From NCBI RefSeq assembly GCF_002159845.1, contig NZ_NFJK01000010.1:62001-126000 (forward strand): a stretch of DNA of 64,000 nucleotides, read 5' to 3'. This document shows, piece after piece, positions 17,470-25,722 of the stretch. A model generated the notes under the pieces. The model did no database searches, was not told the origin of the DNA, and worked only from the letters and a program-made list of their open reading frames with translations. This DNA is from Anaeromassilibacillus sp. An250. GTDB lineage: Bacteria; Bacillota; Clostridia; Oscillospirales; Acutalibacteraceae. The position numbers and the translations under genes are program-made. The number at the start of each line of letters is the position of its first letter. The first letter of the stretch is position 1.

Positions 17470-19092
17470 TCATTCGATTTTGCCGATAAAGCGGTAGAAG
17501 ATTTCCACTTCCTGTTCCCGGCTTCCGTCCTCACTTTTGACCGCTTCATGGACAAGGATTTTTTCAATCAGCGTATTCAGAAGTTCAGCCGTCAATTCTG
17601 TGGGATTGACATACTGTTTCATCAGACCTATCCACTTTTCAGCGTCAACCGCTGTCTGGGCGGCGACCTCCATCGCTTCGTGAAGCCGTTCAATTTTTGC
17701 GTCCAATTCTCGCTGTTCGCCCTGATACTTTTCGGACAGCATATTGAAATTGTATTCTGTAATGCGTCCGGCAGACCAGTCCTCATACATTTTTGCAAAC
17801 AGGGTGTCTACTTCTGCTTTGCGCTTTTCCGCCTTTTTCAGTTCGGCTGTCTGCCGCTTCCTTGCAGTATTGTGTTCCTTGTCGCTGGCGTTAAGTAGCC
17901 GTTTCAGAAGTTTGTCCCCATCCTGCTGTGCCAGCACAGACCAGTATTGCAGACGGGAAAGGACATAGGCGTAAAGCACATCATAGCGGATATAGTGCAT
18001 GGAACACTGGTGCAATCCTTGCCCGTACTTGCTACAATGGTAGTGGGCATAGGGATTTTTGTTCTGGCTGTTCATACCATAGGCCAGCGACCAGCCGCAG
18101 TCCGCACATTTTACCAGCCCGGAAAATATCTGTGTTGTGCCGTTCTTCTGCCGTCTGCGCCTGTTGCAAATCTGCTCCTGTACTTGACGGAACACATCTT
18201 CGGAAATAATCGCTTCGTGGGTGTTCTCCACACGATACCATTCCTCTTTTGGCTTGCGTACTTTCTTCTTGTTTTTGAATGAAATGTTGGTCTGCTTATT
18301 GTGGACGCTGTGTCCGATATAGGTTTCCTCTTTCAGAATACTTTTCACCTGCGCTATCGTCCACGCATAGGCTTTTTCCTCCGGCGCTCCGGCATAGATA
18401 TTTGCGAAAGTGCCGTATCTCTGGAAATTCAGCCAGCCGGGAGTAGGTACTTTTTCTTCGACCAAAATCCGTGTAATGCTGGCGGCTCCCCGGCCATGAA
18501 CGGCAAGGTCAAAAATCTTTTCAATAATCCACCTTGTTTCCGGGTCAATCAGAAGATGGCCTTTCTTATCTGGGTCTTTGACATAGCCAAGCGGAGCATA
18601 GGCTCCATAGTGTGCGCCATTTGCGAACCGTGTCCGCATGGCCGCCTTTACCTTTTTGCTGGTCTGGCGGGCGTGCATTTCATTCAGAATGTTGAGGAAT
18701 GGGGCAAGCTCATTCTCTCCGTTGATGGTGTCCACATTGTCATTGACAGCGATATAGCGGACGCCTTTGCTGGGAAAGTAGATTTCTGTGTACTGGCCGG
18801 TCAGAATGTAGTTTCTGCCTAAGCGGGATAAATCCTTCGTAACAACGCAGTTGATTTTCCCGTCCTCAATGTCATCAATCATTCTCTGAAAATCCGGCCT
18901 GTCAAAGTTCGTTCCAGACCATCCATCGTCGATATATTCATCTATGACATTCAGGCCATGCTCGGCGGCATATTGCCGGAGCATCATGCGTTGTGTCTGA
19001 ATACTCCCGCTTTCTCCTTGCAGTTCATCGTCCCGGCTCAATCTCATATAAAGCGCCGTGTTGTAAATCGTAGTATTGTAAGGTTGTTTCAC
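17470..19092 (-). CDS. Large serine recombinase (TndX/TnpX family)
   Basis: Catalyses excision and insertion of the element. The N-terminal resolvase domain (YMRLSRDDELQGESGSIQTQ) carries the nucleophile Ser and CVVTKDLSRLGRNYI. A recombinase domain follows (LGYVKDPDKKGHLLIDPE...), then a zinc-ribbon domain (CADCGWSL...HCSKYG) and a C-terminal coiled coil. At about 540 aa it is nearer TndX (Tn5397) in size than TnpX. GTG 19092 has AAGGAGG 9 nt upstream. It lies immediately inside the left end, as in Tn4451/Tn5397. Confidence 0.93.
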   Translation of the reverse strand: MKQPYNTTIYNTALYMRLSRDDELQGESGSIQTQRMMLRQYAAEHGLNVIDEYIDDGWSGTNFDRPDFQRMIDDIEDGKINCVVTKDLSRLGRNYILTGQYTEIYFPSKGVRYIAVNDNVDTINGENELAPFLNILNEMHARQTSKKVKAAMRTRFANGAHYGAYAPLGYVKDPDKKGHLLIDPETRWIIEKIFDLAVHGRGAASITRILVEEKVPTPGWLNFQRYGTFANIYAGAPEEKAYAWTIAQVKSILKEETYIGHSVHNKQTNISFKNKKKVRKPKEEWYRVENTHEAIISEDVFRQVQEQICNRRRRQKNGTTQIFSGLVKCADCGWSLAYGMNSQNKNPYAHYHCSKYGQGLHQCSMHYIRYDVLYAYVLSRLQYWSVLAQQDGDKLLKRLLNASDKEHNTARKRQTAELKKAEKRKAEVDTLFAKMYEDWSAGRITEYNFNMLSEKYQGEQRELDAKIERLHEAMEVAAQTAVDAEKWIGLMKQYVNPTELTAELLNTLIEKILVHEAVKSEDGSREQEVEIFYRFIGKIE

Positions 19093-19120
19093 CGTAAAAA
19101 TCCTCCTTCTAAAGAAACAA

Positions 19121-19181
19121 CCCACGCTTACAATACTTTTGCTCTATGGCAATTATATCATAAGCGTGGGCGTGTTATCAA
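19121..19181 (-). promoter_or_regulatory. Recombinase promoter with flanking inverted repeat
   Basis: Minus-strand TTGATA (19176-19181), 18-nt spacer, TATAAT (19152-19157). A perfect 10-bp inverted repeat CCCACGCTTA (19121-19130)/TAAGCGTGGG (19161-19170) brackets the -10 and start region and could be an operator or a stem in the leader. Confidence 0.5.
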
Positions 19182-19191
19182 TGATGGGCTA

Positions 19192-19386
19192 TCAGGTTGA
19201 AGCGGCTTTTTCTGCGGTATGCCGCACCACATCTACAATCAGATCACCGAGGGGCTTCCCGCCTGCGGCGAAGTGTTCGGAGATTTTTATACGGTTGTTC
19301 CCACATACAAAATACTGCGTGCCGTTCTCTGCTTGTATAACCTGCCCTGTTCGGGGTGTAAAAATATCGCTTTCACTTTTTGCCAT
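19192..19386 (-). CDS. TnpW-like small transposon protein
   Basis: 64 aa from ATG 19386 (RBS GGAGG). The segment NGTQYFVCGNNRIKISEHFAAGGKPLGDLIVDVVRH matches the compact beta-alpha pattern and position of TnpW-type proteins next to TnpX-like recombinases. Function unknown in the family. Confidence 0.6.
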   Translation of the reverse strand: MAKSESDIFTPRTGQVIQAENGTQYFVCGNNRIKISEHFAAGGKPLGDLIVDVVRHTAEKAAST

Positions 19387-19458
19387 CCAGTGTCCTCCAT
19401 ATTCAGTTTTCAAGGTACAATGCCGCACAAAGGCGGCGAAAATTTCTGCTTATATCTA

Positions 19459-20403
19459 TCACCTTTCCTTTACCGTGTGCCGCTGCTGACGTTTCAGTTC
19501 CGCCAGTATATCCGGCGGGATACGGTCAACCAGCCGCTGTAAATTGTCCAGTTCGCTTTTCAGCTTTGCCCGTTCCATCGTATCTTTCATCTTTCCTTTT
19601 TCGCTGGCCTTTGCCCTTGCTTCCAACTTCTCATTCTCCGCCAGCAGGTCATTGATTGTGACCTTGTACTTTTTCAACTGCCCGGAGAAATTCTCCATCT
19701 GCGGGAACCACTTTTTCAGCATGGAGAGGGCTTCCTCTTTTTTCTTTCCGGCGTTCAGCGGGTTAATGCCGTCCAGTGTGGCTTCAATGGCTCTTGCCTG
19801 CCGGGAGAGGGAAACCGCCTGTTTGAAAAGCCGGGTGGGGATATGCTTCCGGCCTGTCCTGCTGGCGCTCTCCCCACGCTCCAAGTCAGGATATTTCTCC
19901 ACCATATAGGCGTGAAAATCGTCCTGCCACTTCGTCAGGTTTGCCCGGTTGCCGATAATCTCCTTTGCACACAGGCGGTTGTCCTTTGTCAGCGGAACAA
20001 AGGTCAAATGCAGGTGGGGCGTTTTCTCGTCCATGTGTACCACCGCCGACACGATATTTTCCCGTCCTACCCGGCCAATGAGGAAGTCCGCCGCCCTCTG
20101 GAAAAACGCCTGTATCTCCTTTGGGGATTTCCCCTTGAAAAACTCCGGGCTGGCAGTTACCAGCGTATCGACAAACCGTGTGCTGTCCTTGCGGGTTCGG
20201 CACCCGGCCTGTTCAATGCGGTTTTGAATGAAATGATAGTACCTGCCCTCCGGCTTGACGATATGGAAGTTGTACTTGCTCCGGCTTGTGTCAATGTCGG
20301 GGTTGCTGGCGTATTGTTCTTTCTGTCTTTCGTGATGGGCTTCCAGCGGCCTTGCCGGGTTGCCCTTGTGCTTCTCAAACCGCAAAATTGCGTGTTGTGC
20401 CAT
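19459..20403 (-). CDS. MobV-family relaxase (TnpZ-like)
   Basis: 314 aa. Shows the MobV metal-site signature HMDEKTPHLHLTFVPLT and the N-terminal NFHI segment. The C-terminus is a coiled coil. ATG 20403 sits behind GGAAAGGAGC. In Tn4451 the equivalent TnpZ nicks oriT and lets the element be mobilized by a resident conjugative element, here plausibly the surrounding ICE. Confidence 0.88.
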   Translation of the reverse strand: MAQHAILRFEKHKGNPARPLEAHHERQKEQYASNPDIDTSRSKYNFHIVKPEGRYYHFIQNRIEQAGCRTRKDSTRFVDTLVTASPEFFKGKSPKEIQAFFQRAADFLIGRVGRENIVSAVVHMDEKTPHLHLTFVPLTKDNRLCAKEIIGNRANLTKWQDDFHAYMVEKYPDLERGESASRTGRKHIPTRLFKQAVSLSRQARAIEATLDGINPLNAGKKKEEALSMLKKWFPQMENFSGQLKKYKVTINDLLAENEKLEARAKASEKGKMKDTMERAKLKSELDNLQRLVDRIPPDILAELKRQQRHTVKER

Positions 20404-20585
20404 TCTGCTCCTTTCCCCATTCCTTTCCGACCCGGGGTTTTCCACAGGGAAAATCCCGCCGGAAATAGCTCGGATAGGATTGGAATGGATAGAATATAAA
20501 TCAATCTTTTTATCTTTGTATTTCTATATACCGTCCGGTTTTCGTACTTCTCAGGAGTGATTTCCGTACTTCATGGGTACGGTTT

Positions 20586-20981
20586 TCAGCCCTCCGGCGT
20601 ACCAGAACGGGATTTCTTGAAGTCGGTGTTTGGAACCGCTTCATAGGATTTTGGGAAAATGCGGTTGGGTTTTCCACAGCCCTGTTTCTGGATTTCCACC
20701 AGTCCGGCATATTGCAGTTCCCGCAGGGTGTTTACCGCTTTCTGCCGCCCACAGTGGAGTAGGTCAACCACCTCGCAGATGGGATAGTACAGATAAATCC
20801 GCCCGTACTCGTCCGCCCACCCATTCTTGCGGGATAACTCTGTCCGGCGCAGGATAAAGGCGTACAGAACCTTTGCCTCGCTGGACAGGGGCTTGAATGT
20901 AGGGGCTTCAAAGAGGAAATTCGGGAGCCGGGTGAAGCTGAACGCCTGTTCCGGCTGGTGAATGTAAATCGTATTTGTCAT
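20586..20981 (-). CDS. RepA N-terminal-domain protein (replication initiator A-like), probably shortened
   Basis: 131 aa with the RepA_N-type winged-helix sequence (FTRLPNFLFEAPTFKPLSSEAKVLYAFILRRTEL...CGRQKAVNTLRELQYAGLVEIQKQG). It stops soon after FKKSRSGTPEG, while the adjacent frame encodes EVRKSLLRSTKTGRYIEIQR, which resembles the C-terminal stretch of longer relatives. A frameshift is likely, so the product may be truncated. No strong RBS seen. Confidence 0.65.
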   Translation of the reverse strand: MTNTIYIHQPEQAFSFTRLPNFLFEAPTFKPLSSEAKVLYAFILRRTELSRKNGWADEYGRIYLYYPICEVVDLLHCGRQKAVNTLRELQYAGLVEIQKQGCGKPNRIFPKSYEAVPNTDFKKSRSGTPEG

Positions 20982-21092
20982 AGTTCGTTTTGTGGACGGT
21001 TAGAAGCCCGTTTTCCAGGGCGGGCGATATTTTATACCACCTGCCCCGGTTTGGGGCTTGCGAAGCCTGATAAATCAAGGCTTTTTCCGCTC

Positions 21093-21506
21093 CTAACTGT
21101 CCACAGCAGACCTCCTTTTCCGTTCACTTTCTGTTTTCTGCCGCCTGTGAACTCTGGCGGTGCAGTCCGGGCAGTATTTCCCCCGGTTGGAGCGTGGGAC
21201 GAAAGCAGCCCCGCAGACCGCACAGCGTTTCATGTCCTTATCCCGGAAAATCTCCGCTTCCAGCGTCCCGTCCAGCGGCAAGACCGCCCAGCGGAACCAC
21301 TTACAGCAGACCGAGAAAGAAACTGTCTGCGGGCAGGTGCAGGTGTCCCCATCGTCAAGGGCGATACAGTTACCACCCTCACAGTTGCAGCATTCCCGGC
21401 GAATGAGGGCAGTTGCCCGTTTCCTCTGCGCCGGGGTCATGCGGTAAAGGGAACCGTCCGGTCTGCGTTCCAGCGGCGGCAAGCGTTTGTATGGATTTTC
21501 TATCAT
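21093..21506 (-). CDS. Cysteine-rich VLP-domain protein
   Basis: 137 aa from ATG 21506 (GGAGGG upstream). Central Cys-rich module IRRECCNCEGGNCIALDDGDTCTCPQ...SVCCKWFRWAVLPLD, the hallmark of the Cys_rich_VLP family of conjugative/mobilizable elements, then a zinc-ribbon-like CAVCGAAF...YCPDC near the C-terminus. Function unknown; DNA binding is likely. Confidence 0.8.
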   Translation of the reverse strand: MIENPYKRLPPLERRPDGSLYRMTPAQRKRATALIRRECCNCEGGNCIALDDGDTCTCPQTVSFSVCCKWFRWAVLPLDGTLEAEIFRDKDMKRCAVCGAAFVPRSNRGKYCPDCTARVHRRQKTESERKRRSAVDS

Positions 21507-21599
21507 GCGTCCCTCCATTTTTCGCTTTTGCCGTTCTTCCCGAAAAGGCTTCCTGCCCCATTTCTGCGGCGTGTTCCGGCATTGGCACGCTCCCCACAA

Positions 21600-21622
21600 C
21601 TTCGGGACATTTTGTCCCGAAG
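21600..21622. promoter_or_regulatory. Inverted repeat upstream of VLP gene
   Basis: Perfect stem CTTCGGGAC/GTCCCGAAG with a 5-nt loop. A degenerate copy in the same context (acaaCTTCGGGACaCTTTGTCC) occurs at 25321-25352 near the right end of the element, so it may be a protein-binding or replication/transfer site. Confidence 0.45.
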
Positions 21623-21841
21623 TCCGGCTCCTTGCGGTGCTTCCCCGGCCGGGGTATTCCTTTTCGGACGGTCATTCTGTTTTCAAGGTGCTGTCCATCG
21701 ATGAACTACCCTAAGTCTACACGAAAAAAATGCAATCCCCGGAATTTTGCGAGAATTGCATTTTGATGAAGTTTACACTTTGGAAATTGCATTTTTGTAA
21801 TCATCCTGTATAATGGAAGTATGCGGAGGAGGTGCGTGTCT

Positions 21842-22639
21842 ATGGCTTTACCCGGAACACCCGGACAGCGGATTTCCGATTTATGCAACGGAAACCATAT
21901 CACACAAAAGGAACTTGCGGAGAAGATAGGCGTTTCCGCTTCCCAGTTGAGCCGCATTGTCAGCGGCGAAACGAGAACGGTCAGCAGTGATATTCTCATA
22001 GGTGTGGCAAAGGAATTTAAGGTATCGACAGACTACATACTGGGCTTGTCTACCGTGAGCGTCCGCAAAAGCTACGATATTTCTGAATTAGGCTTGTCCG
22101 AGGGAGCCGTGAGGGGGCTCGTGACGGGTGCTGTTGATGTGCAAATCCTCAACCGCCTGTTGGAACACAGGAATTTTCCTAAGCTGATAGATTTGATACG
22201 GATTTATTTTCAGGACACAGCGGCAAAAGGCATAACAGCAAGAAACCAGCTTATCGAGATAGCAACGGCTTCCCTGTCCGACCTGATGAAAGAACACCCG
22301 GAACACCGGGCGGAAGCAAAGCAGGATTTACAGCTTTTGAACGCCCAGAAGATGGGGGAACATGAGGCGGAGATTGAGAAAATCAAAAATGTGTTCCTTG
22401 CTATCCTGCGGGATATTAAGAAAGACATTGACAACGGGGAACAGCCGGGAGAAGCTGTGACCGCCGCGATGTTCCAAGCCATGCGGGACGCATTGGCGGA
22501 ACAGAAGCAAAACCCGCTTTCCATTGACGATGTAGCGGCGATGGTTGCCGGACAGATCGGACAGCTTACGCCGATGGATGAAGAAACTGCCGACCTGTTC
22601 AAGCAGTTGGCAAAAAAGATGATGAAAGGAATAGAATAA
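21842..22639 (+). CDS. XRE-family regulator of the serine-recombinase element
   Basis: 265 aa. N-terminal HTH_3 domain ITQKELAEKIGVSASQLSRIVSGE with the DYILGLS end typical of this class, followed by a helical C-terminal domain (about 80-260). ATG 21842 is preferred, GGAGGAGG being 9 nt before; the upstream ATG overlaps that RBS. Transcribed away from the repA/VLP/mob genes, it probably controls this divergent region. Confidence 0.8.
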   Translation: MALPGTPGQRISDLCNGNHITQKELAEKIGVSASQLSRIVSGETRTVSSDILIGVAKEFKVSTDYILGLSTVSVRKSYDISELGLSEGAVRGLVTGAVDVQILNRLLEHRNFPKLIDLIRIYFQDTAAKGITARNQLIEIATASLSDLMKEHPEHRAEAKQDLQLLNAQKMGEHEAEIEKIKNVFLAILRDIKKDIDNGEQPGEAVTAAMFQAMRDALAEQKQNPLSIDDVAAMVAGQIGQLTPMDEETADLFKQLAKKMMKGIE

Positions 22640-22663
22640 TAGCCTGTTATTCGAGATAATAAT

Positions 22664-23434
22664 ATGCCATTAGTAAAGCATGACTACCCTGTTTTAGAGT
22701 ACGATACCGCATCAAAAGCTGTTTTTCAGCCGGGAAATGGGAAAAAATGTTTTCCTGCAAAAGCAGTGTTTGCTTTTTTAGGAGACGAGGTTGAAAATTA
22801 TGCACATACCCATGATGGAATACAGATAGATGAATTTGAAAGTGCAACAAGACGATATCCTATTTATGAATGTCTTTATAATCAGGAGAAAATATGTCTA
22901 TGTCCGGCTCCTGTGGGAAGTGCTGCTGCCGTCCAAGTTTTAGAATATTTAATTGCAGGGGGTGTAACAAAGATTATTTCCGTCGGCTCCTGCGGCGTAT
23001 TGGAAGACATCCCGGAAAATAGATTTTTGATACCTGTTTCTGCATTGAGAGATGAGGGAACATCTTACCATTATCTTCCTCCCTCCCGAGAAGTAGAGAT
23101 TTCAAAGGCTGGTATAAATGCGATTGAATCTGCTTTAAGCCAAAAGAATATACCATATTGGGAAGTTAAAACATGGACAACAGACGGTTTTTATCGAGAA
23201 ACAGTAGAAATGGTTCAGTATCGGAAAGAAGAGGGATGTCAAGTAGTAGAAATGGAATGTTCCGCATTGGCGGCGTGTGCAAAATTTAGAAAAGTTACAT
23301 GGGCTATGCTGCTTTTTTCAGCCGATACTCTTGCAGACCCTCATAAATACCAAGAAAGAGAATGGGGAAAAACAAGTATATCCATAGCCTTAGAATTAGC
23401 CTTAGACGCTGTTTTATCAGTTGTTGAGGAGTAA
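22664..23434 (+). CDS. Nucleoside phosphorylase family protein
   Basis: 256-aa PNP/UDP phosphorylase fold: CPAPVGSAAAVQVLEYLIAGGVTKIISVGSCG (phosphate-binding region) and VVEMECSALAACAKF (ribose-binding Glu-Met-Glu). It should cleave a nucleoside with phosphate. No good SD (AATAATATG), 24 bp after the XRE gene. AT-rich compared with the element backbone, like the two following genes, so it is likely acquired with them. Whether it modifies a nucleoside drug or merely hitchhikes is unknown. Confidence 0.75.
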   Translation: MPLVKHDYPVLEYDTASKAVFQPGNGKKCFPAKAVFAFLGDEVENYAHTHDGIQIDEFESATRRYPIYECLYNQEKICLCPAPVGSAAAVQVLEYLIAGGVTKIISVGSCGVLEDIPENRFLIPVSALRDEGTSYHYLPPSREVEISKAGINAIESALSQKNIPYWEVKTWTTDGFYRETVEMVQYRKEEGCQVVEMECSALAACAKFRKVTWAMLLFSADTLADPHKYQEREWGKTSISIALELALDAVLSVVEE

Positions 23435-23458
23435 AAATAAATACATATAGGAGTTACA

Positions 23459-24235
23459 ATGAATATAAATGAATTTCCACAACAAGTAAATCAAGTTATT
23501 TCAATAGCAGAAACCATATTACAAGGTCAAATATTGGGGATATATTTATATGGTTCAGCAACAATGAATGGGCTGCGTCCAGATAGTGATATAGATATAC
23601 TGATAATTACTAAACAAGAATTGAGTAATTCAATCAGAGCAGATCTAACAAAGCAATTATTGAAAATTTCTGGCTCCGTAGGCTGTATTGAAAAAAGACC
23701 TTTAGAGGTAACTATTATCAATCAATCTGATATTGTTCCGTTGCAATTTCCGCCAAAATGTCAGTATATGTATGGTGAATGGCTAAGGGGAGAGATGGAA
23801 GCAGGAGAATATCCGCAAGCCTGCAATGACCCAGATATAATGATTTTATTATGGCAAGCAAGAAAAAATAGCATAACTTTGAAGGGGGCGGAAAGCAAAG
23901 AGCTTATTCCCGCTATCCCATTTCACGAAATTAAAAAAGCAATTCGGTTTTCTTTACCTGGTTTGATTTCCAGCTTTAAGGGTGATGAAAGAAATGTGTT
24001 ATTAACCTTATCACGAATGTGGTTTACTTTAGTAACAGAAGAAATCACGACAAAAGATGTTGCCGCAAAATGGGTAATTTTAAAATTGCCGGAGAGATTT
24101 CCCCCCCTGCTAACAACGGCAAAGGAAGCTTATTTGGGAAATTTGTCTGATGAATGGGAGACAGTAGAAAAGGAAGCGATGGCACTTGTAGAATATATGA
24201 AAAAACAAATTGAGGAATTACTTAGAACAGAGTAG
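23459..24235 (+). CDS. ANT(9)/AadA-like aminoglycoside nucleotidyltransferase
   Basis: 258 aa. Nucleotidyltransferase motif GIYLYGSATMNGLRPDSDIDILII (G-S and D-x-D), RPLEVTIINQSDIVPLQFPPKCQYMYGEWLRGEM and the C-terminal GDERNVLLTLSRMWFTLVT.EITTKDVAAKW segment shared by spectinomycin adenylyltransferases ANT(9) and AadA. Predicted to adenylylate spectinomycin and perhaps streptomycin; the exact spectrum cannot be read. RBS TAGGAG. Its stop TAG is the first three bases of folded repeat A. Confidence 0.85.
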   Translation: MNINEFPQQVNQVISIAETILQGQILGIYLYGSATMNGLRPDSDIDILIITKQELSNSIRADLTKQLLKISGSVGCIEKRPLEVTIINQSDIVPLQFPPKCQYMYGEWLRGEMEAGEYPQACNDPDIMILLWQARKNSITLKGAESKELIPAIPFHEIKKAIRFSLPGLISSFKGDERNVLLTLSRMWFTLVTEEITTKDVAAKWVILKLPERFPPLLTTAKEAYLGNLSDEWETVEKEAMALVEYMKKQIEELLRTE

Positions 24236-24406
24236 CAAAGTTAGCGGGGCCAATCAACGGTCAAGATGAACGGCGCATAAATGCGCCGCCGTTGACAGTC
24301 CCGCCCGTCTTTGCTGATGGGCAATCAAGGCGGGAAAGCCCTAAAATGGCTTCCCGCCCATTTCAATCTTGAGAGAAGAAACGCTCCAAAATCAGAAAGA
24401 GAGCGG
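24233..24406 (+). repeat. Folded direct repeat, copy A
   Basis: About 174 bp starting at the stop codon of the ANT(9)-like gene, nearly identical to copy B. It contains a long imperfect hairpin (AGCAAAG ... CTTTGCT outer, CAACGG/CCGTTG and CGGCGCA/TGCGCCG inner) and a second hairpin GGCGGGAAgCC/GGcTTCCCGCC. Confidence 0.8.
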
Positions 24407-24434
24407 TAAATCTGAATTGCGAGGGAGAATGTAG

Positions 24435-24980
24435 ATGAATCAAGGAAGAATTATTGTGATTACAGGTTCGCCGGGAACAGGAAAGACAACAACTGCGTCG
24501 ATTGTCGCAAAAGAATCGAACATGGATAAATCTGTGCATATGCACACAGACGACTTTTTTCATTATTTAAGCAAAGGAGCAATACCGCCGCATTTACCAG
24601 AGTCCAACGAACAAAATTTAGTTGTCATTGAAGCCTTTTTAGAAGCTGCAAAGCGCTATGCCCGCGGCGGATATGATGTAATTGTAGATGGAATTGTCGG
24701 GCCGTGGTTTTTAGAACCATGGAGAGCCCTTGTTCGAGAAGATTATGAAGTACACTATATTGTTTTAAGAGCCAGTAAAGAAGAAACTATGAAACGAGCT
24801 GTGGAACGTTCAAAATTAGACAGAAAAACAAATGTTGAATTAGTAGAAACAATGTGGGAGCAATTTTGTAATTTGGGGATATATGAATCGAATGTTATAG
24901 AAACGACAACCTATTCTATCCAAGAGGCTGTTTTTGCAGTAAAAGAAAAAATTTCAAGTGGAGCCGCATTGCTATCTTAA
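24435..24980 (+). CDS. P-loop kinase/phosphotransferase (possible drug- or nucleotide-modifying enzyme)
   Basis: 181 aa. Walker A GSPGTGKTTT at residues 11-20, HTDDFFHYL after strand 2, YDVIVDGIVGP as Walker B-like, and a LID-type Arg stretch (MKRAVERSKLDRK). The fold resembles gluconate/shikimate kinases and chloramphenicol phosphotransferase. Flanked on both sides by ~170-bp folded repeats and found beside an aminoglycoside enzyme, so a resistance role is plausible but unproven. RBS GAGGGAG. Confidence 0.7.
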   Translation: MNQGRIIVITGSPGTGKTTTASIVAKESNMDKSVHMHTDDFFHYLSKGAIPPHLPESNEQNLVVIEAFLEAAKRYARGGYDVIVDGIVGPWFLEPWRALVREDYEVHYIVLRASKEETMKRAVERSKLDRKTNVELVETMWEQFCNLGIYESNVIETTTYSIQEAVFAVKEKISSGAALLS

Positions 24981-25018
24981 ACGATTTCTAAAAATCGAAA
25001 TTTCATTTATCAGAGAAA

Positions 25019-25184
25019 TAGCAAAGCCAGTCAACGGTCAAGATGAACGGCGCATTTCATGCGCCGCCGTTGACCGTCCCGTCTGGCTTTGCTGATGGGC
25101 AATCAAGGCGGGAAAGCCCTAAAATGGCTTCCCGCCCATTTCAATTATGAGAAAAGAAACACTCCAAAATCAGAAAGAGAGCGG
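25019..25184 (+). repeat. Folded direct repeat, copy B
   Basis: About 166 bp, 39 bp after the kinase stop. Outer stem AGCAAAGCCAG/CTGGCTTTGCT is perfect over 11 bp; inner GTCAACGG/CCGTTGAC and CGGCGCA/TGCGCCG; then GGCGGGAAaGCC hairpin and the tail CTCCAAAATCAGAAAGAGAG shared with copy A. Confidence 0.8.
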
Positions 25185-25722
25185 CCAAGCACTTTGAGGG
25201 ATTGGTCGCCTTGTTCACCCATTCAGTGGGACGGCGGGTGGCGGTCAAGGCCGGGTGTAAGCCCGTTCATTTCAGCCTTGACGGTTGCCCGCTGTCCTGT
25301 TACTTTTCCGGGAGTGTAGCCACAACTTCGGGACACTTTGTCCACAAGTCGGAGCATAGGACGAGGGACGGGGGCTTTCATATACGCCCAGTCTGCTGTT
25401 GAAACCAGACCTGTGCTTACGGCTCTACGCCACGCAAGCACAGCCCTGTTTTCCTGCCGCTCCAAATGCCCTTGCCCTCCCCGGCGGCAACGGCATTTTC
25501 ACGGCAACGCCGACAGAGCGTATAACACACTACACTTTGCTTCGCAAAGTCGTGTGCCAAATGGGGGCGTTGCCCCCTTTGGAAACCCCCACAAGAAAAG
25601 GCGGTACGCTACCCCTCCACGGGGCGCATACCGCCTTTTCTTGTTATCCAGCCCTCCGGCTGTATCGGTTGAGCAAAAGTCAGCGTGGGATTGATGTGGT
25701 ATCTTTATCTAAGTGAACCCCC
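25185..25722. other. Gene-free right end of the nested element, rich in large hairpins
   Basis: No supported ORF. Contains an imperfect 23-bp-arm hairpin (25229-25297), a degenerate copy of the 21600 inverted repeat (25321-25352), a GGGGGC/GCCCCC stem near 25564 and a perfect 16-bp stem (25591-25606 with 25629-25644). It could hold oriT or a replication origin; this is inferred only from structure and position. Ends at the right terminal inverted repeat. Confidence 0.55.

Larger units (their letters stand above)
17425..25722. mobile_element. Tn4451/TndX-like mobilizable element (serine recombinase, ~8.3 kb)
   Basis: The boundaries come from the split transposase reading frame. Read inward, the ends are left GTTTCCCTTAGTTAAAGATA and right GGTTCACTTAGATAAAGATA, matching at 17 of 20 positions. 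A GG (CC on the plus strand) dinucleotide is common to both junctions and is the likely crossover core. Content: recombinase, TnpW-like, MobV, RepA-like, VLP, XRE and an AT-rich resistance-type cargo. Confidence 0.85.

Noticed and set aside
24233-25184. Classical integron with attC sites
   Set aside because: No attC core motifs and no tyrosine integron integrase; hairpin layout alone is not enough.
25089-25716. ORFs of 60-118 codons in the right end of the nested element
   Set aside because: They run through hairpin sequence, lack RBS and have no domain-like composition.
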